Shown here piece after piece: positions 1-5,331 of a DNA stretch of 5,331 nt. Position 1 is the first letter of the stretch. Each line of letters begins with the position of its first letter. This stretch comes from CBDUXZ01 sp965371325 [NCBI: uncultured bacterium]. Its GTDB lineage: Bacteria > JAUYMQ01. The notes beneath the pieces are model-generated. The model had not been told where the DNA came from. It saw nothing but the letters and a program-made list of their open reading frames with translations, and searched no databases. Where the stretch lies: contig CBDUXZ010000166.1 of the NCBI GenBank assembly GCA_965371325.1, positions 1 through 5,331 on the forward strand, in the 5' to 3' direction. A program made the translations under genes and the position numbers.

Positions 1-2
1 TC

Positions 3-722
3 ACGGAAAAGCGGTGGGCCGAGGAGAACATCAAGGAGAAGAACGAGGAGCTGGAAGCCTATGCGAGAACGGTCAGCCACGATCTCCGCGGCCCGCTCGT
101 CTCCATAAACGGGTACGCCTCGCTTCTGGAAGAGGCACTCGGCTCCAGCGTCACGGAGAGCTGCCGCTATTACCTGAAACGCATCGAGGAGAACGCACGA
201 ACGATGGGACGGTTGATTTCGGATGTTCTCGAGTACTCGACCGCCGGAGAGCGGAAGGGAACCCCTTACTGGGTTCGCGTGGGGCAGCTTCTGGACAGCA
301 TCTCACAGGAGTTCCGGCCACAGCTCGATAAGGCGGGAGTTCGCCTCGAGATTCAGCGGCCCATGCCGCAGGTGCTCGCCGACGAGACCAGGATCAGGCA
401 GGTGTTCTGCAATCTTATTATGAACGCGATCACGCATCTTCGGGGTACCAAGGAGGGCCTGGTCGAGGTGAGCGCCGAGTCGAACGAGCGGGGCCAGACC
501 ATTTGTGTGGCGGATAACGGCAAGGGGATTCCCCGCGAGGAGCAGCCGCACATCTTCGATCTTTTCTTCAGCCGGGGCTCCAACGGGGACGACAGAAGCT
601 CTGGTATCGGCCTTGCGATCGTGAAGAAAACGATTGAAGCCTACCAGGGCCGCGTCTGGGTCGAGAGCGATCCGGGCCGGGGCGCCCGGTTCTACGTCTA
701 CTTTCCCGAAACAAAAGCATAG
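3..722 (+). CDS. Sensor histidine kinase, C-terminal part (5' end outside window)
   Basis: This is the kinase core of a two-component sensor, which autophosphorylates a histidine and passes the phosphate to a response regulator. The reading frame is open from base 3, and 239 residues are visible. Residues 1-20 are charged and helix-prone, like the coiled linker that usually follows a PAS or membrane sensor domain. The H-box VSHDLRGPL puts the phospho-accepting His at residue 26 (bases 78-80). The N-box NLIMNAITH spans about 137-145, G1 is DNGKGIP at 171-177, the F-box FDLFF follows, and G2 is GIGLAIVKK at 201-209. The protein ends soon after G2, as usual, with no receiver domain attached. Position H+4 is Gly where many HisKA kinases with phosphatase activity have Thr or Asn, so weak phosphatase activity is possible (inference). 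The sensor domain and signal cannot be told, and no response regulator gene is in the window. The next gene starts 17 bases downstream. Confidence 0.95.
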   Translation, partial: TEKRWAEENIKEKNEELEAYARTVSHDLRGPLVSINGYASLLEEALGSSVTESCRYYLKRIEENARTMGRLISDVLEYSTAGERKGTPYWVRVGQLLDSISQEFRPQLDKAGVRLEIQRPMPQVLADETRIRQVFCNLIMNAITHLRGTKEGLVEVSAESNERGQTICVADNGKGIPREEQPHIFDLFFSRGSNGDDRSSGIGLAIVKKTIEAYQGRVWVESDPGRGARFYVYFPETKA

Positions 723-739
723 CTTCCGGCCGGGACGAT

Positions 740-1519
740 ATGCCTTCCCCTTCCGGTATGATTACCTTCACAACCGATTTCGGCGCGGGCTGGTACGTTG
801 GTGCGATGAAGGGCGCCGCGTTGCGGGTAAACCCGCGCGCCGGCCTCGTGGATCTGACCCACGGCGTGTCGCCGATGAACGTGCTCGAAGGCGCCTTCTC
901 GCTTGCCGCGGCCTGCAGCGCCTTTCCCGAAGGCACCGTTCACGTTGCCGTGATCGATCCCGGGGTGGGGACAACGCGCCGCGCCCTCGTCCTCGAAACC
1001 GACAGCTATTTCTTCGTCGGGCCGGACAACGGGGTGTTGACCCTGGCCGCGCCCCCGCCGCTTTGCAGGCGCGCCTTCGCAATCGAGGACGCCCGTTTTT
1101 TCGGTCCCGAGCGAAGCGCCACCTTTCACGGACGCGACATCTTCTCCCCCGTGGCCGCCCACCTGGCCTCGGGCGCCGATCCTGCGGAAATGGGACCGCC
1201 CGCCGGAGAGCCGGTGGCGCTCGGGCTGCCGGAAGTCATCCGGGAAGGGGAAGACCGGCTGGGCGAGATAGTCCTCCGAGATGCTTTCGGAAACCTGGTC
1301 ACGAACATTCCCGGCGATCAGCTGAAGGGTCGATCTCAGGCGGAAGTGTGGCTCGAAGAGCGGAAGATTGGCCCCCTGCGAAGCAGCTACGGGGAGGTTG
1401 CTGCGGGGGAGGCGCTTGCGCTGATCGGGAGTCACGGCTACCTCGAAATCGCCGTTTCTGGCGGGAGCGCCGGGCGCTCCCTGGGTGAAGGGCCCGGCGG
1501 CAAAGTCCGGGTAAAATAG
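740..1519 (+). CDS. S-adenosyl-L-methionine hydrolase (adenosine-forming), DUF62 / SAM hydroxide adenosyltransferase family
   Basis: A cytoplasmic enzyme of 259 residues that is expected to split SAM into adenosine and methionine using water-derived hydroxide. It is related to the SAM-dependent fluorinase and chlorinase. Visible family motifs are FTTDFG (10-15), YVGAMKG (19-25), VDLTHGVSP (37-45), VIDPGVGTTRR (71-81), FVGPDNG (92-98), FHGRDIFSP (129-137), DAFGNLVTNI (181-190) and a C-terminal GSHGYLEIAV (230-239). The Asp-Arg-His triad described for the hydrolases maps to D73, R80 and H130, with the usual seven-residue Asp-Arg spacing. Length is normal for the family. ATG 740 is preceded by a weak GGGA. 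ATG 758 would give MITFTTDFG, which fits the typical family N-terminus just as well, so the start is uncertain. With only 17 bases after the kinase and no promoter seen between, the two are probably co-transcribed. Why a cell destroys SAM this way is not settled. Confidence 0.95.
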   Translation: MPSPSGMITFTTDFGAGWYVGAMKGAALRVNPRAGLVDLTHGVSPMNVLEGAFSLAAACSAFPEGTVHVAVIDPGVGTTRRALVLETDSYFFVGPDNGVLTLAAPPPLCRRAFAIEDARFFGPERSATFHGRDIFSPVAAHLASGADPAEMGPPAGEPVALGLPEVIREGEDRLGEIVLRDAFGNLVTNIPGDQLKGRSQAEVWLEERKIGPLRSSYGEVAAGEALALIGSHGYLEIAVSGGSAGRSLGEGPGGKVRVK

Positions 1520-1545
1520 AGCGGACCGGTGGCGAAGGCGAAAGA

Positions 1546-1572
1546 AAAAGACCCGGCGGCGCCGGGTCTTTT
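1546..1572. terminator. Bidirectional Rho-independent terminator between convergent genes
   Basis: A perfect 12-bp stem (arms AAAAGACCCGGC and GCCGGGTCTTTT) closes a 3-base loop GGC. On the plus strand the stem ends in four Ts and lies 27 bases after the stop of the SAM hydrolase gene. On the minus strand it runs into TTTTTCTTT and lies 29 bases after the stop of the lipoprotein gene, so it should work better in that direction. One element therefore serves two converging genes. Confidence 0.9.
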
Positions 1573-1600
1573 CAGATTCAAGCGATTGCTCCGTAGAGGG

Positions 1601-2224
1601 TCAGGGCGCTTTGCCGATTCCCGCGAGGTAGTCCATCACCTCTTGTGACGCGTAGAAGTCGTTGTAGATCTCCGTCCAGCCCGGGAGGAAGGCCTCGTAG
1701 GCGTCCTTGGCGACCTGGTTCCGGTTGGCGAGCGCCTTGAGCCCGAACATGTTCGGCGATTCAAACGTCCCACTCGATTCCTTCGACCAAATCTCGTTCG
1801 CGTCCTTGTCATAGGCGATCAGCTCGAACTTCCCGATGGAGGTCACGTGAACGATGATACCGATACCGTGGACCTGCGTGATGACGTCGTTCACCTTGGG
1901 CTCCAGCTGGATATCCGCATCGGTCCTCGGCCCCACACTGTCGCCCAGGACCACGTTTTCGAACGCCTGTCCGACGGCCGCCTTGTTGATTCCGACCAGC
2001 GAATCGCCGGTTTTTACCGTAACCTTGATGCCGAGCTTGGAAGCTGAGTCTTTTCGCTCGCGCTGCTTCTCGGTGATAATGAGCGCGGCGGTCGCCGGGA
2101 TCTTGGGATGTCCGGAAAGCAGCTTGGACGCGTCCGCGTTGTAATCGGCGTCCACGGTGGCCGAGAAGCAGCCTGTCATCGACACCGCAACGACGATCAA
2201 GACGGCGATCATCGTGTTTCTCAT
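1601..2224 (-). CDS. Putative outer-membrane lipoprotein of unknown family
   Basis: A 207-residue secreted lipoprotein whose family I do not recognise. The N-terminus has Arg at 2, a hydrophobic stretch at about 5-15, and the lipobox-like MTGC with Cys19 as the lipidation site. Met at -3 is less common than Leu but is tolerated. The residue after Cys is Phe, not Asp, which under the E. coli Lol rule favours the outer membrane (inference). The mature part alternates short strand-like segments (ALIIT 47-51, IKVTV 66-70, FELIAYD 133-139) with helix-like segments (about 78-92 and 168-189) and has no second membrane span. The GINKAAVGQAF stretch after a TGDSL turn recalls small periplasmic alpha/beta lipoprotein folds in general outline, but this is not an assignment. 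The start is well supported by AAGGAGGT seven bases upstream. The gene stands alone, with its own promoter, structured leader and terminator. Confidence 0.85.
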   Translation of the reverse strand: MRNTMIAVLIVVAVSMTGCFSATVDADYNADASKLLSGHPKIPATAALIITEKQRERKDSASKLGIKVTVKTGDSLVGINKAAVGQAFENVVLGDSVGPRTDADIQLEPKVNDVITQVHGIGIIVHVTSIGKFELIAYDKDANEIWSKESSGTFESPNMFGLKALANRNQVAKDAYEAFLPGWTEIYNDFYASQEVMDYLAGIGKAP

Positions 2225-2231
2225 CGAAGGG

Positions 2232-2239
2232 ACCTCCTT
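2232..2239 (-). promoter_or_regulatory. Strong Shine-Dalgarno for the lipoprotein gene
   Basis: The minus strand reads AAGGAGGT, an almost complete match to the 16S anti-Shine-Dalgarno, with a 7-base spacer to the ATG at 2224-2222. This fixes the start codon and suggests high translation. It is much stronger than the sites ahead of the other genes in the window. Confidence 0.9.
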
Positions 2240-2256
2240 GCTTTCAAAATGGGTTT

Positions 2257-2312
2257 GGCCCGAGAAGGCGTACCCTCTCGCGAAGCCCGGCGGCGTAGCG
2301 TACGCCCGGGCC
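2257..2312 (-). promoter_or_regulatory. Alternative leader pairing that excludes fold A (fold B)
   Basis: Bases 2300-2306 (GTACGCC, plus strand) are the exact complement of GGCGTAC at 2267-2273. The adjoining CGGGCC at 2307-2312 is the complement of GGCCCG at 2257-2262. Together they form 13 base pairs broken only by a 4-base bulge at 2263-2266. Bases 2300-2312 are also used in fold A, so the two folds cannot coexist. Competing helices like these are typical of riboswitches and attenuators, but no known riboswitch consensus was recognised and neither fold obviously covers the Shine-Dalgarno. Confidence 0.4.
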
Positions 2313-2323
2313 TCTCGCGAGGG
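2275..2323 (-). promoter_or_regulatory. GC-rich hairpin in the lipoprotein gene leader (fold A)
   Basis: In the minus-strand transcript three nested helices can form. CTCGCGA pairs with TCGCGAG (bases 2315-2321 with 2277-2283), GCCCGG with CCGGGC (2306-2311 with 2285-2290), and CGTAC-side bases 2301-2305 with 2293-2297 around a GCG-position loop. The helices are separated only by small bulges. The element lies between the predicted transcription start (about 2348) and the Shine-Dalgarno, leaving the latter free. It has no following U-run, so it is not an ordinary terminator. It could be an mRNA stabiliser, part of a cis-regulatory switch, or a REP-like dyad. The dyad is seen in the sequence. 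A role is inference. Confidence 0.55.
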
Positions 2324-2348
2324 ATACGAAGAAAAGTCCCCCCAAGGC

Positions 2349-2364
2349 GCCCTATCTATAGGGC
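2349..2364. repeat. 16-bp inverted repeat over the lipoprotein promoter -10 box
   Basis: GCCCTAT-CT-ATAGGGC is a perfect inverted repeat with 7-bp arms and a 2-base centre. It covers the whole predicted -10 box and runs almost to the predicted start point. The position suits a repressor operator that would block open-complex formation. The symmetry is certain. The operator role is inference. Confidence 0.45.
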
Positions 2365-2384
2365 TCCCCTGGAGGCCTTGTCAA
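2355..2384 (-). promoter_or_regulatory. Sigma70-type promoter for the lipoprotein gene
   Basis: The minus strand has a perfect -35 box TTGACA (plus-strand bases 2384-2379), an 18-bp spacer and a -10 box TATAGA (2360-2355, four of six matches). Transcription should start near base 2348, giving a leader of about 120 nt. No gene lies upstream on this strand within the window, so this is the expected driver of the lipoprotein gene. Confidence 0.7.
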
Positions 2385-2395
2385 GCGACGGACCG

Positions 2396-2410
2396 CCGGG
2401 GTAGCCCCGG
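2396..2410. repeat. Short inverted repeat between the divergent promoters
   Basis: CCGGGG-TAG-CCCCGG has perfect 6-bp arms and a 3-base centre. It sits 12 bp beyond the -35 box of the minus-strand promoter and 17 bp before the -35 box of the plus-strand promoter. No T-tract follows, so it is not a terminator. It could bind a regulator of both promoters or be chance in GC-rich DNA. Confidence 0.25.
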
Positions 2411-2426
2411 TTCCCGGCGCCGGCCG

Positions 2427-2456
2427 TGGACGGTGAAGGGAAGTGCGGGGTATAGT
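2427..2456 (+). promoter_or_regulatory. Predicted sigma70-type promoter for the ABC exporter genes
   Basis: TGGACG (2427-2432, four of six matches to TTGACA) is followed by an 18-bp spacer and TATAGT (2451-2456, five of six matches). Transcription would start near 2463, giving a leader of about 170 nt before the ATG at 2637. It is the best plus-strand match I found in the gap upstream of the exporter. Confidence 0.45.
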
Positions 2457-2636
2457 GAGCGCTATTCAGGCCTTCGCGTTCGAGCGGGAGTACCGGTGGG
2501 CGGCCGGAACGACTCGGCGTGGGAAGGCGCGGGACGACTGGCATCGCATCCGCGGGTCTGAGACGCGATTGGACGTGCGGCTTCCGTTGATGCCGGTTCC
2601 CCTCCTCGAGAAAAGCCGAAGGGACACTGCCGCCTC

Positions 2637-4436
2637 ATGAGCTATTACACCCCCGAGAGCCGGGCGAGGGCTCGCAAGCGCCTCGTCGCTTACGCGCTCC
2701 GGAACCGCAGCAGGTACGCCCTCGGCCTCCTTCTCCTCTTTGCGACCAGCGCCTTCAACATCGCTTTCCCCTGGCTCTCCAAGTACGTGATCGATGCGCT
2801 TCGCGCCGGCGTCGAGCCCCGCCAGATCCTCCCCATTGTCGCGGGCATGATTGCAGTCGCACTCGGCGCGATGCTATTCCGAACCCTCTCCCGCATCGTC
2901 GTCTTCAATGCCGGTCGGCAGATCGAATACGAGGTTCGCAACGACCTCTTTGCGCATCTTCAGACCCTCCCCCAGAGTTTTTACGGCCGCATGCGGACGG
3001 GCGACATCATGTCTCGCATGACGAACGATCTGACCGGCGTGCGGCTCCTCACCGGCCCCGGTTTGCTGAACGTTGTCAACACACCGATTTCCTACGGGTT
3101 TACACTTTTTGCGATGGCGCTGATCGACCCGGTGCTGACGCTCTGGAGCCTGCTTCCCTTTCCGCTCTTTCTCTTTATTGCGCGGCGCTTCGGGCGGGGT
3201 TTGCACGACCATTCCCTCAAGGCCCAGATGGAGCTTTCGAACTTCTCCGCCATGCTTCAGGAAAACCTCTCCGGCCAGAGCGTTGTCAGGGCCTACGCGC
3301 GGGAGGAGGGGGAGCTTCAGAAATTCGGGAAATCCAACGAGCGGCTCTATTGGGCGAACATGGGGCTGGCCCGGATATCGAGCCTGATGATGCCCGTGAT
3401 CACGACGGTGCCCGGCCTCGGCCTGCTCATCGTGCTGTTCGTGGGGGGGCGGCACGTGGTCGTGGGCGATCTCAGCCTCGGCGGTTTTATCGCCTTTACG
3501 CTCTACGTGTTTCAGCTGACATGGCCCACCTTCATTCTTGGTTGGGTCCTGTCGATGATCCAGCGCGGAATGGCCGGCATGAACCGGCTGAACGAGCTTT
3601 TCGAGACGGTTTCGACCATTCGGGACGACCATCGGACGCGCGAGATCGAGAGCTTGGAAGGGACGATCTCGTTCCGGAATCTGGACTTCGCCTACCCCAG
3701 TGGGAACGGCGCGGCGCGCGACGACAGGGGGGCCGGGCTCCCGGTATTGCGCAATGTTTCGCTCGAAGTTCCCGCCGGCTCCACCCTGGCCATCGTCGGG
3801 CACACCGGTTCCGGAAAATCCACCCTGGCCTCTCTCGTTCCCCATCTCTACGAGGTGGAGGAGGGGATGATTCTTCTGGACGGGCGCGAGTTGCATGAGT
3901 TTCCCATCGCGACGCTGCGCAAGCACATCGCCTTTGCGCCACAGGAGGCGTTCCTCTTCTCCCTCTCTGTCCGTGACAACATCCGCTTCGGAAAGCCGGG
4001 CGCGAGCGAGGAGGAGGTGGAAGAGGCGGCAGTCCTGGCGGGCGTTATCGACGACATTCGCGATTTTTCCAACGGCTTCGACACGCTTGTCGGCGAGCGA
4101 GGCTTTACGCTTTCGGGGGGGCAGCGGCAGAGGATTGCGCTTGCCCGCGCCCTTCTCCTGGATCCCAGGATCCTTGTTCTTGATGACTCCCTTTCCAGCG
4201 TGGACACCCAGACCGAGGAGAGAATTCTCGGACACCTCCGTGAGTTCCGCGCGGGACGGACCCTGATTCTCATCTCCCACAGAGTTTCCACGGTCAAGGA
4301 TGCGGACCAGATCGTGGTGCTTGAGGAGGGAGAGGTGGTGGAGCGCGGAAGGCACGACGACCTGCTGAGCCTCGGTGGCGTTTACGCAGCCATGTACCGG
4401 GAGCAGCAGATGGAACGATCTCTGGAAGAGGCTTGA
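2637..4436 (+). CDS. ABC exporter half-transporter, degenerate-site subunit (BmrC/MdlA/TM287-like)
   Basis: An inner-membrane ABC exporter subunit of 599 residues, normal for a half-transporter. A six-helix type I membrane domain (about 25-310; first helices near 25-45 and 65-90, last pair near 250-300) includes the TGDIMSRMTND cytoplasmic motif (121-131). The ATPase domain follows, with A-loop Tyr353, Walker A GHTGSGKST (388-396), Q-loop Gln436, TLVGERG X-loop (483-489), signature LSGGQ (492-496), Walker B ILVLD ending at Asp516, D-loop SSVD (520-523) and H-loop His548. Residue 517 is Asp instead of the catalytic Glu, while the signature is canonical. This pattern marks the subunit that supplies the degenerate ATP site in heterodimeric exporters. 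About 13 extra residues rich in Gly, Asp and Arg lie after the A-loop (355-368). ATG 2637 has a GAAGGGA about 12 bases upstream, and no better in-frame start precedes it. The next gene, 7 bases on, is its likely partner. Substrate unknown; drug or lipid export is typical. Confidence 0.93.
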   Translation: MSYYTPESRARARKRLVAYALRNRSRYALGLLLLFATSAFNIAFPWLSKYVIDALRAGVEPRQILPIVAGMIAVALGAMLFRTLSRIVVFNAGRQIEYEVRNDLFAHLQTLPQSFYGRMRTGDIMSRMTNDLTGVRLLTGPGLLNVVNTPISYGFTLFAMALIDPVLTLWSLLPFPLFLFIARRFGRGLHDHSLKAQMELSNFSAMLQENLSGQSVVRAYAREEGELQKFGKSNERLYWANMGLARISSLMMPVITTVPGLGLLIVLFVGGRHVVVGDLSLGGFIAFTLYVFQLTWPTFILGWVLSMIQRGMAGMNRLNELFETVSTIRDDHRTREIESLEGTISFRNLDFAYPSGNGAARDDRGAGLPVLRNVSLEVPAGSTLAIVGHTGSGKSTLASLVPHLYEVEEGMILLDGRELHEFPIATLRKHIAFAPQEAFLFSLSVRDNIRFGKPGASEEEVEEAAVLAGVIDDIRDFSNGFDTLVGERGFTLSGGQRQRIALARALLLDPRILVLDDSLSSVDTQTEERILGHLREFRAGRTLILISHRVSTVKDADQIVVLEEGEVVERGRHDDLLSLGGVYAAMYREQQMERSLEEA

Positions 4437-4443
4437 CGGCACC

Positions 4444-5304
4444 ATGGCAAGAGTTCCCCAAAGAGAAATTCCCCAGGAAGAACAGGCGGTCGGGAAGGCC
4501 TACGATCTCCAGATTCTGCGACGTCTCTGGACGTACATCTCGCCCCATCGAAGACTCGTCTGGATGTCGCTCGTTCTGGTTCCGGTGATCGCGGGCGTCG
4601 AGATCCTCCAGCCCCTCATCGTGAAATACGGGATCGATCACAACCTCTCGAAAAAGTCCATCGATGGCCTCGGCTGGGTCGCGCTGGCTTTCGCCTTCTC
4701 CCTGATTGTCCATGGTCTCTTCCAGTACGTCTATCTCTACATCCTGAACATCACCGGACAGCGCGCGATGCGGGATTTGCGCAGAGGCATGTTCCGTCAC
4801 CTGCAGCGTCTTCCAAACAGCTTCTTCGACAAGTCTCCCCTCGGCCGGATCATGACGAGACTCACGAACGACGTGGAGTCGCTGAACGAGATGTTCGCGA
4901 GCGGCCTCGTATCACTGGTCGGTGACTTTGTGAAAATGGTCGGCATCGTGGTCATTATGCTGACCGTCAATTTTCGGCTCGCCCTGGTGACTTTCTCGAT
5001 CGTCCCCGTACTGGTTTTCCTGACATGGATCTTCCGCATGCGGATGCGCGACGCCTACCGCGCCATTCGTGTGAAGATCGCGCTCATCAACGCCTACCTC
5101 CAGGAATCCCTCAGCGGCATGCAGATCGTGCAGCTCTACGTGCGCGAGGGACATAACCTGGACGAGTTCAGCCAGGTGAACGCGGAGCACCGGGAGGCCA
5201 ACTATCTCTCCATCAAGTACGACGCGCTGCTTTTCGCCATCGTGGAGGCGGCCGGCCGCCACACCATAGAACATGTGATCTGGTACGGGGCGGGGCAAGT
5301 CTAA
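4444..5304 (+). CDS. ABC exporter half-transporter, partner subunit (BmrD/MdlB/TM288-like), membrane domain only, ends at early TAA
   Basis: This is the second half-transporter, expected to pair with the preceding gene product and to supply the catalytic Glu of the working ATP site. Only 286 residues are read before TAA at 5302-5304, about half of the usual 580-620. Visible are a hydrophilic N-terminus (1-33), membrane helices at about 37-60, 76-102, 155-175 and 178-198, the exporter motif FFDKSPLGRIMTRLTNDV (127-144), the coupling-helix region ESLSGMQIVQLYVRE (221-235) and a WYGAGQV segment (280-286). That last segment normally leads into the fifth and sixth helices and the ATPase domain. 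The stop therefore cuts the protein mid-domain. ATG 4444 follows the previous stop by 7 bases, with a weak GGAAGAGG 12 bases upstream. A GTG at 4375 is in frame but lies deep in the preceding gene. The product as written could not hydrolyse ATP. A base error near a contig end is as likely as a true pseudogene. Confidence 0.85.
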   Translation: MARVPQREIPQEEQAVGKAYDLQILRRLWTYISPHRRLVWMSLVLVPVIAGVEILQPLIVKYGIDHNLSKKSIDGLGWVALAFAFSLIVHGLFQYVYLYILNITGQRAMRDLRRGMFRHLQRLPNSFFDKSPLGRIMTRLTNDVESLNEMFASGLVSLVGDFVKMVGIVVIMLTVNFRLALVTFSIVPVLVFLTWIFRMRMRDAYRAIRVKIALINAYLQESLSGMQIVQLYVREGHNLDEFSQVNAEHREANYLSIKYDALLFAIVEAAGRHTIEHVIWYGAGQV

Positions 5305-5331
5305 ACCCATCAGCTGGCCCAGCAGATGCCC
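5305..5331 (+). other. 27-base tail after the early stop
   Basis: Read in the frame of the exporter gene, these bases give THQLAQQMP, with a Leu where the family usually has the Leu of an ELT/QLT turn. The other two forward frames do not resemble the family. This weakly favours a local substitution at the stop over a rearrangement, but nine codons are too few to decide. Confidence 0.3.

Larger units (their letters stand above)
2225..2636. other. 412-bp divergent intergenic region
   Basis: This gap separates the lipoprotein gene (-) from the exporter genes (+) and carries divergent promoters. Bases 2225-2348 are the structured leader of the lipoprotein gene, 2349-2456 hold both promoters and two inverted repeats, and 2457-2636 would be the untranslated leader of the exporter mRNA. 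In the last part I see no convincing gene, RNA fold or terminator. A 65-codon open frame there (GTG 2443 to TGA 2640) is judged unlikely to be coding. Confidence 0.6.

Noticed and set aside
634-1488. A 284-codon plus-strand frame overlapping the kinase and SAM hydrolase genes
   Set aside because: It overlaps two clearly recognisable genes in another frame and its translation is an Arg-rich, low-complexity product.
1505-1526. A 5-bp inverted repeat GTCCG/CGGAC around the SAM hydrolase stop codon
   Set aside because: The arms are short and the loop long. The perfect 12-bp hairpin just downstream explains termination.
2414-2423. 10-bp palindrome CCGGCGCCGG
   Set aside because: It contains only G and C in GC-rich DNA and has no positional relation to a promoter box beyond proximity, so chance is a sufficient explanation.
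2443-2640. A 65-codon open frame (GTG start) overlapping the exporter ATG in an ATGA arrangement
   Set aside because: The GTG has a purine run only 2 bases upstream, the predicted -10 box at 2451-2456 lies inside the frame, the product is Arg-rich with no motif, and open frames are common by chance in GC-rich DNA.
2874-4445. A long minus-strand open frame of 523 codons opposite the first exporter gene
   Set aside because: It is a shadow of the well-supported ABC exporter gene. The translation is rich in Arg, His, Gly and Pro and has no recognisable domain.
5301-5331. Possible insertion-sequence end at the early stop of the second exporter gene
   Set aside because: No terminal inverted repeat or target duplication can be recognised in 30 bases, and the in-frame codons after the stop are weakly compatible with the exporter family.

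Overview
This GC-rich window (5331 bp) reads like chromosomal DNA of a Gram-negative bacterium. It carries a lipoprotein whose +2 residue suggests outer-membrane sorting, sigma70-like promoters and a tight Rho-independent terminator. Codons end mostly in G or C. The sequence alone does not fix the lineage. An environmental proteobacterial or deltaproteobacterial-like genome is a guess. The window probably comes from a contig whose right end lies at or near base 5331.

Layout. Bases 3-722 (+) hold the C-terminal 239 residues of a sensor histidine kinase: coiled linker, H-box, N-box, G1, F and G2 boxes. After 17 bases comes a full-length S-adenosylmethionine hydrolase (adenosine-forming, DUF62 family) at 740-1519 (+). 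A perfect 12-bp hairpin at 1546-1572, with an A-tract on one side and a T-tract on the other, ends transcription from both sides. It separates this pair from a convergent gene at 1601-2224 (-) for a 207-residue lipoprotein of no family I recognise.

The 412-base gap at 2225-2636 is regulatory. On the minus strand it holds a good promoter for the lipoprotein gene (TTGACA, 18 bp, TATAGA) with a 16-bp inverted repeat over the -10 box. A leader of roughly 120 nt follows, with two mutually exclusive GC-rich folds and then a near-perfect Shine-Dalgarno. A plausible plus-strand promoter at 2427-2456 drives the genes to the right.

Bases 2637-5304 (+) hold two adjacent half-transporter genes of the heterodimeric ABC exporter type (BmrC/BmrD, MdlA/MdlB, TM287/TM288). 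The first (599 aa) is complete and has Asp in place of the catalytic Glu after Walker B, as expected of the subunit that forms the degenerate ATP site. The second (286 codons) has most of its membrane domain and then meets a TAA 27 bases before the window ends, so its ATPase domain is not seen. This is either a true nonsense mutation or a sequence error at a contig end.

No mobile element, CRISPR array, tRNA or rRNA was seen. I found no clearly new multi-gene system. The items most worth a second look are the structured leader and operator-like repeat of the lipoprotein gene, and the broken second exporter subunit.
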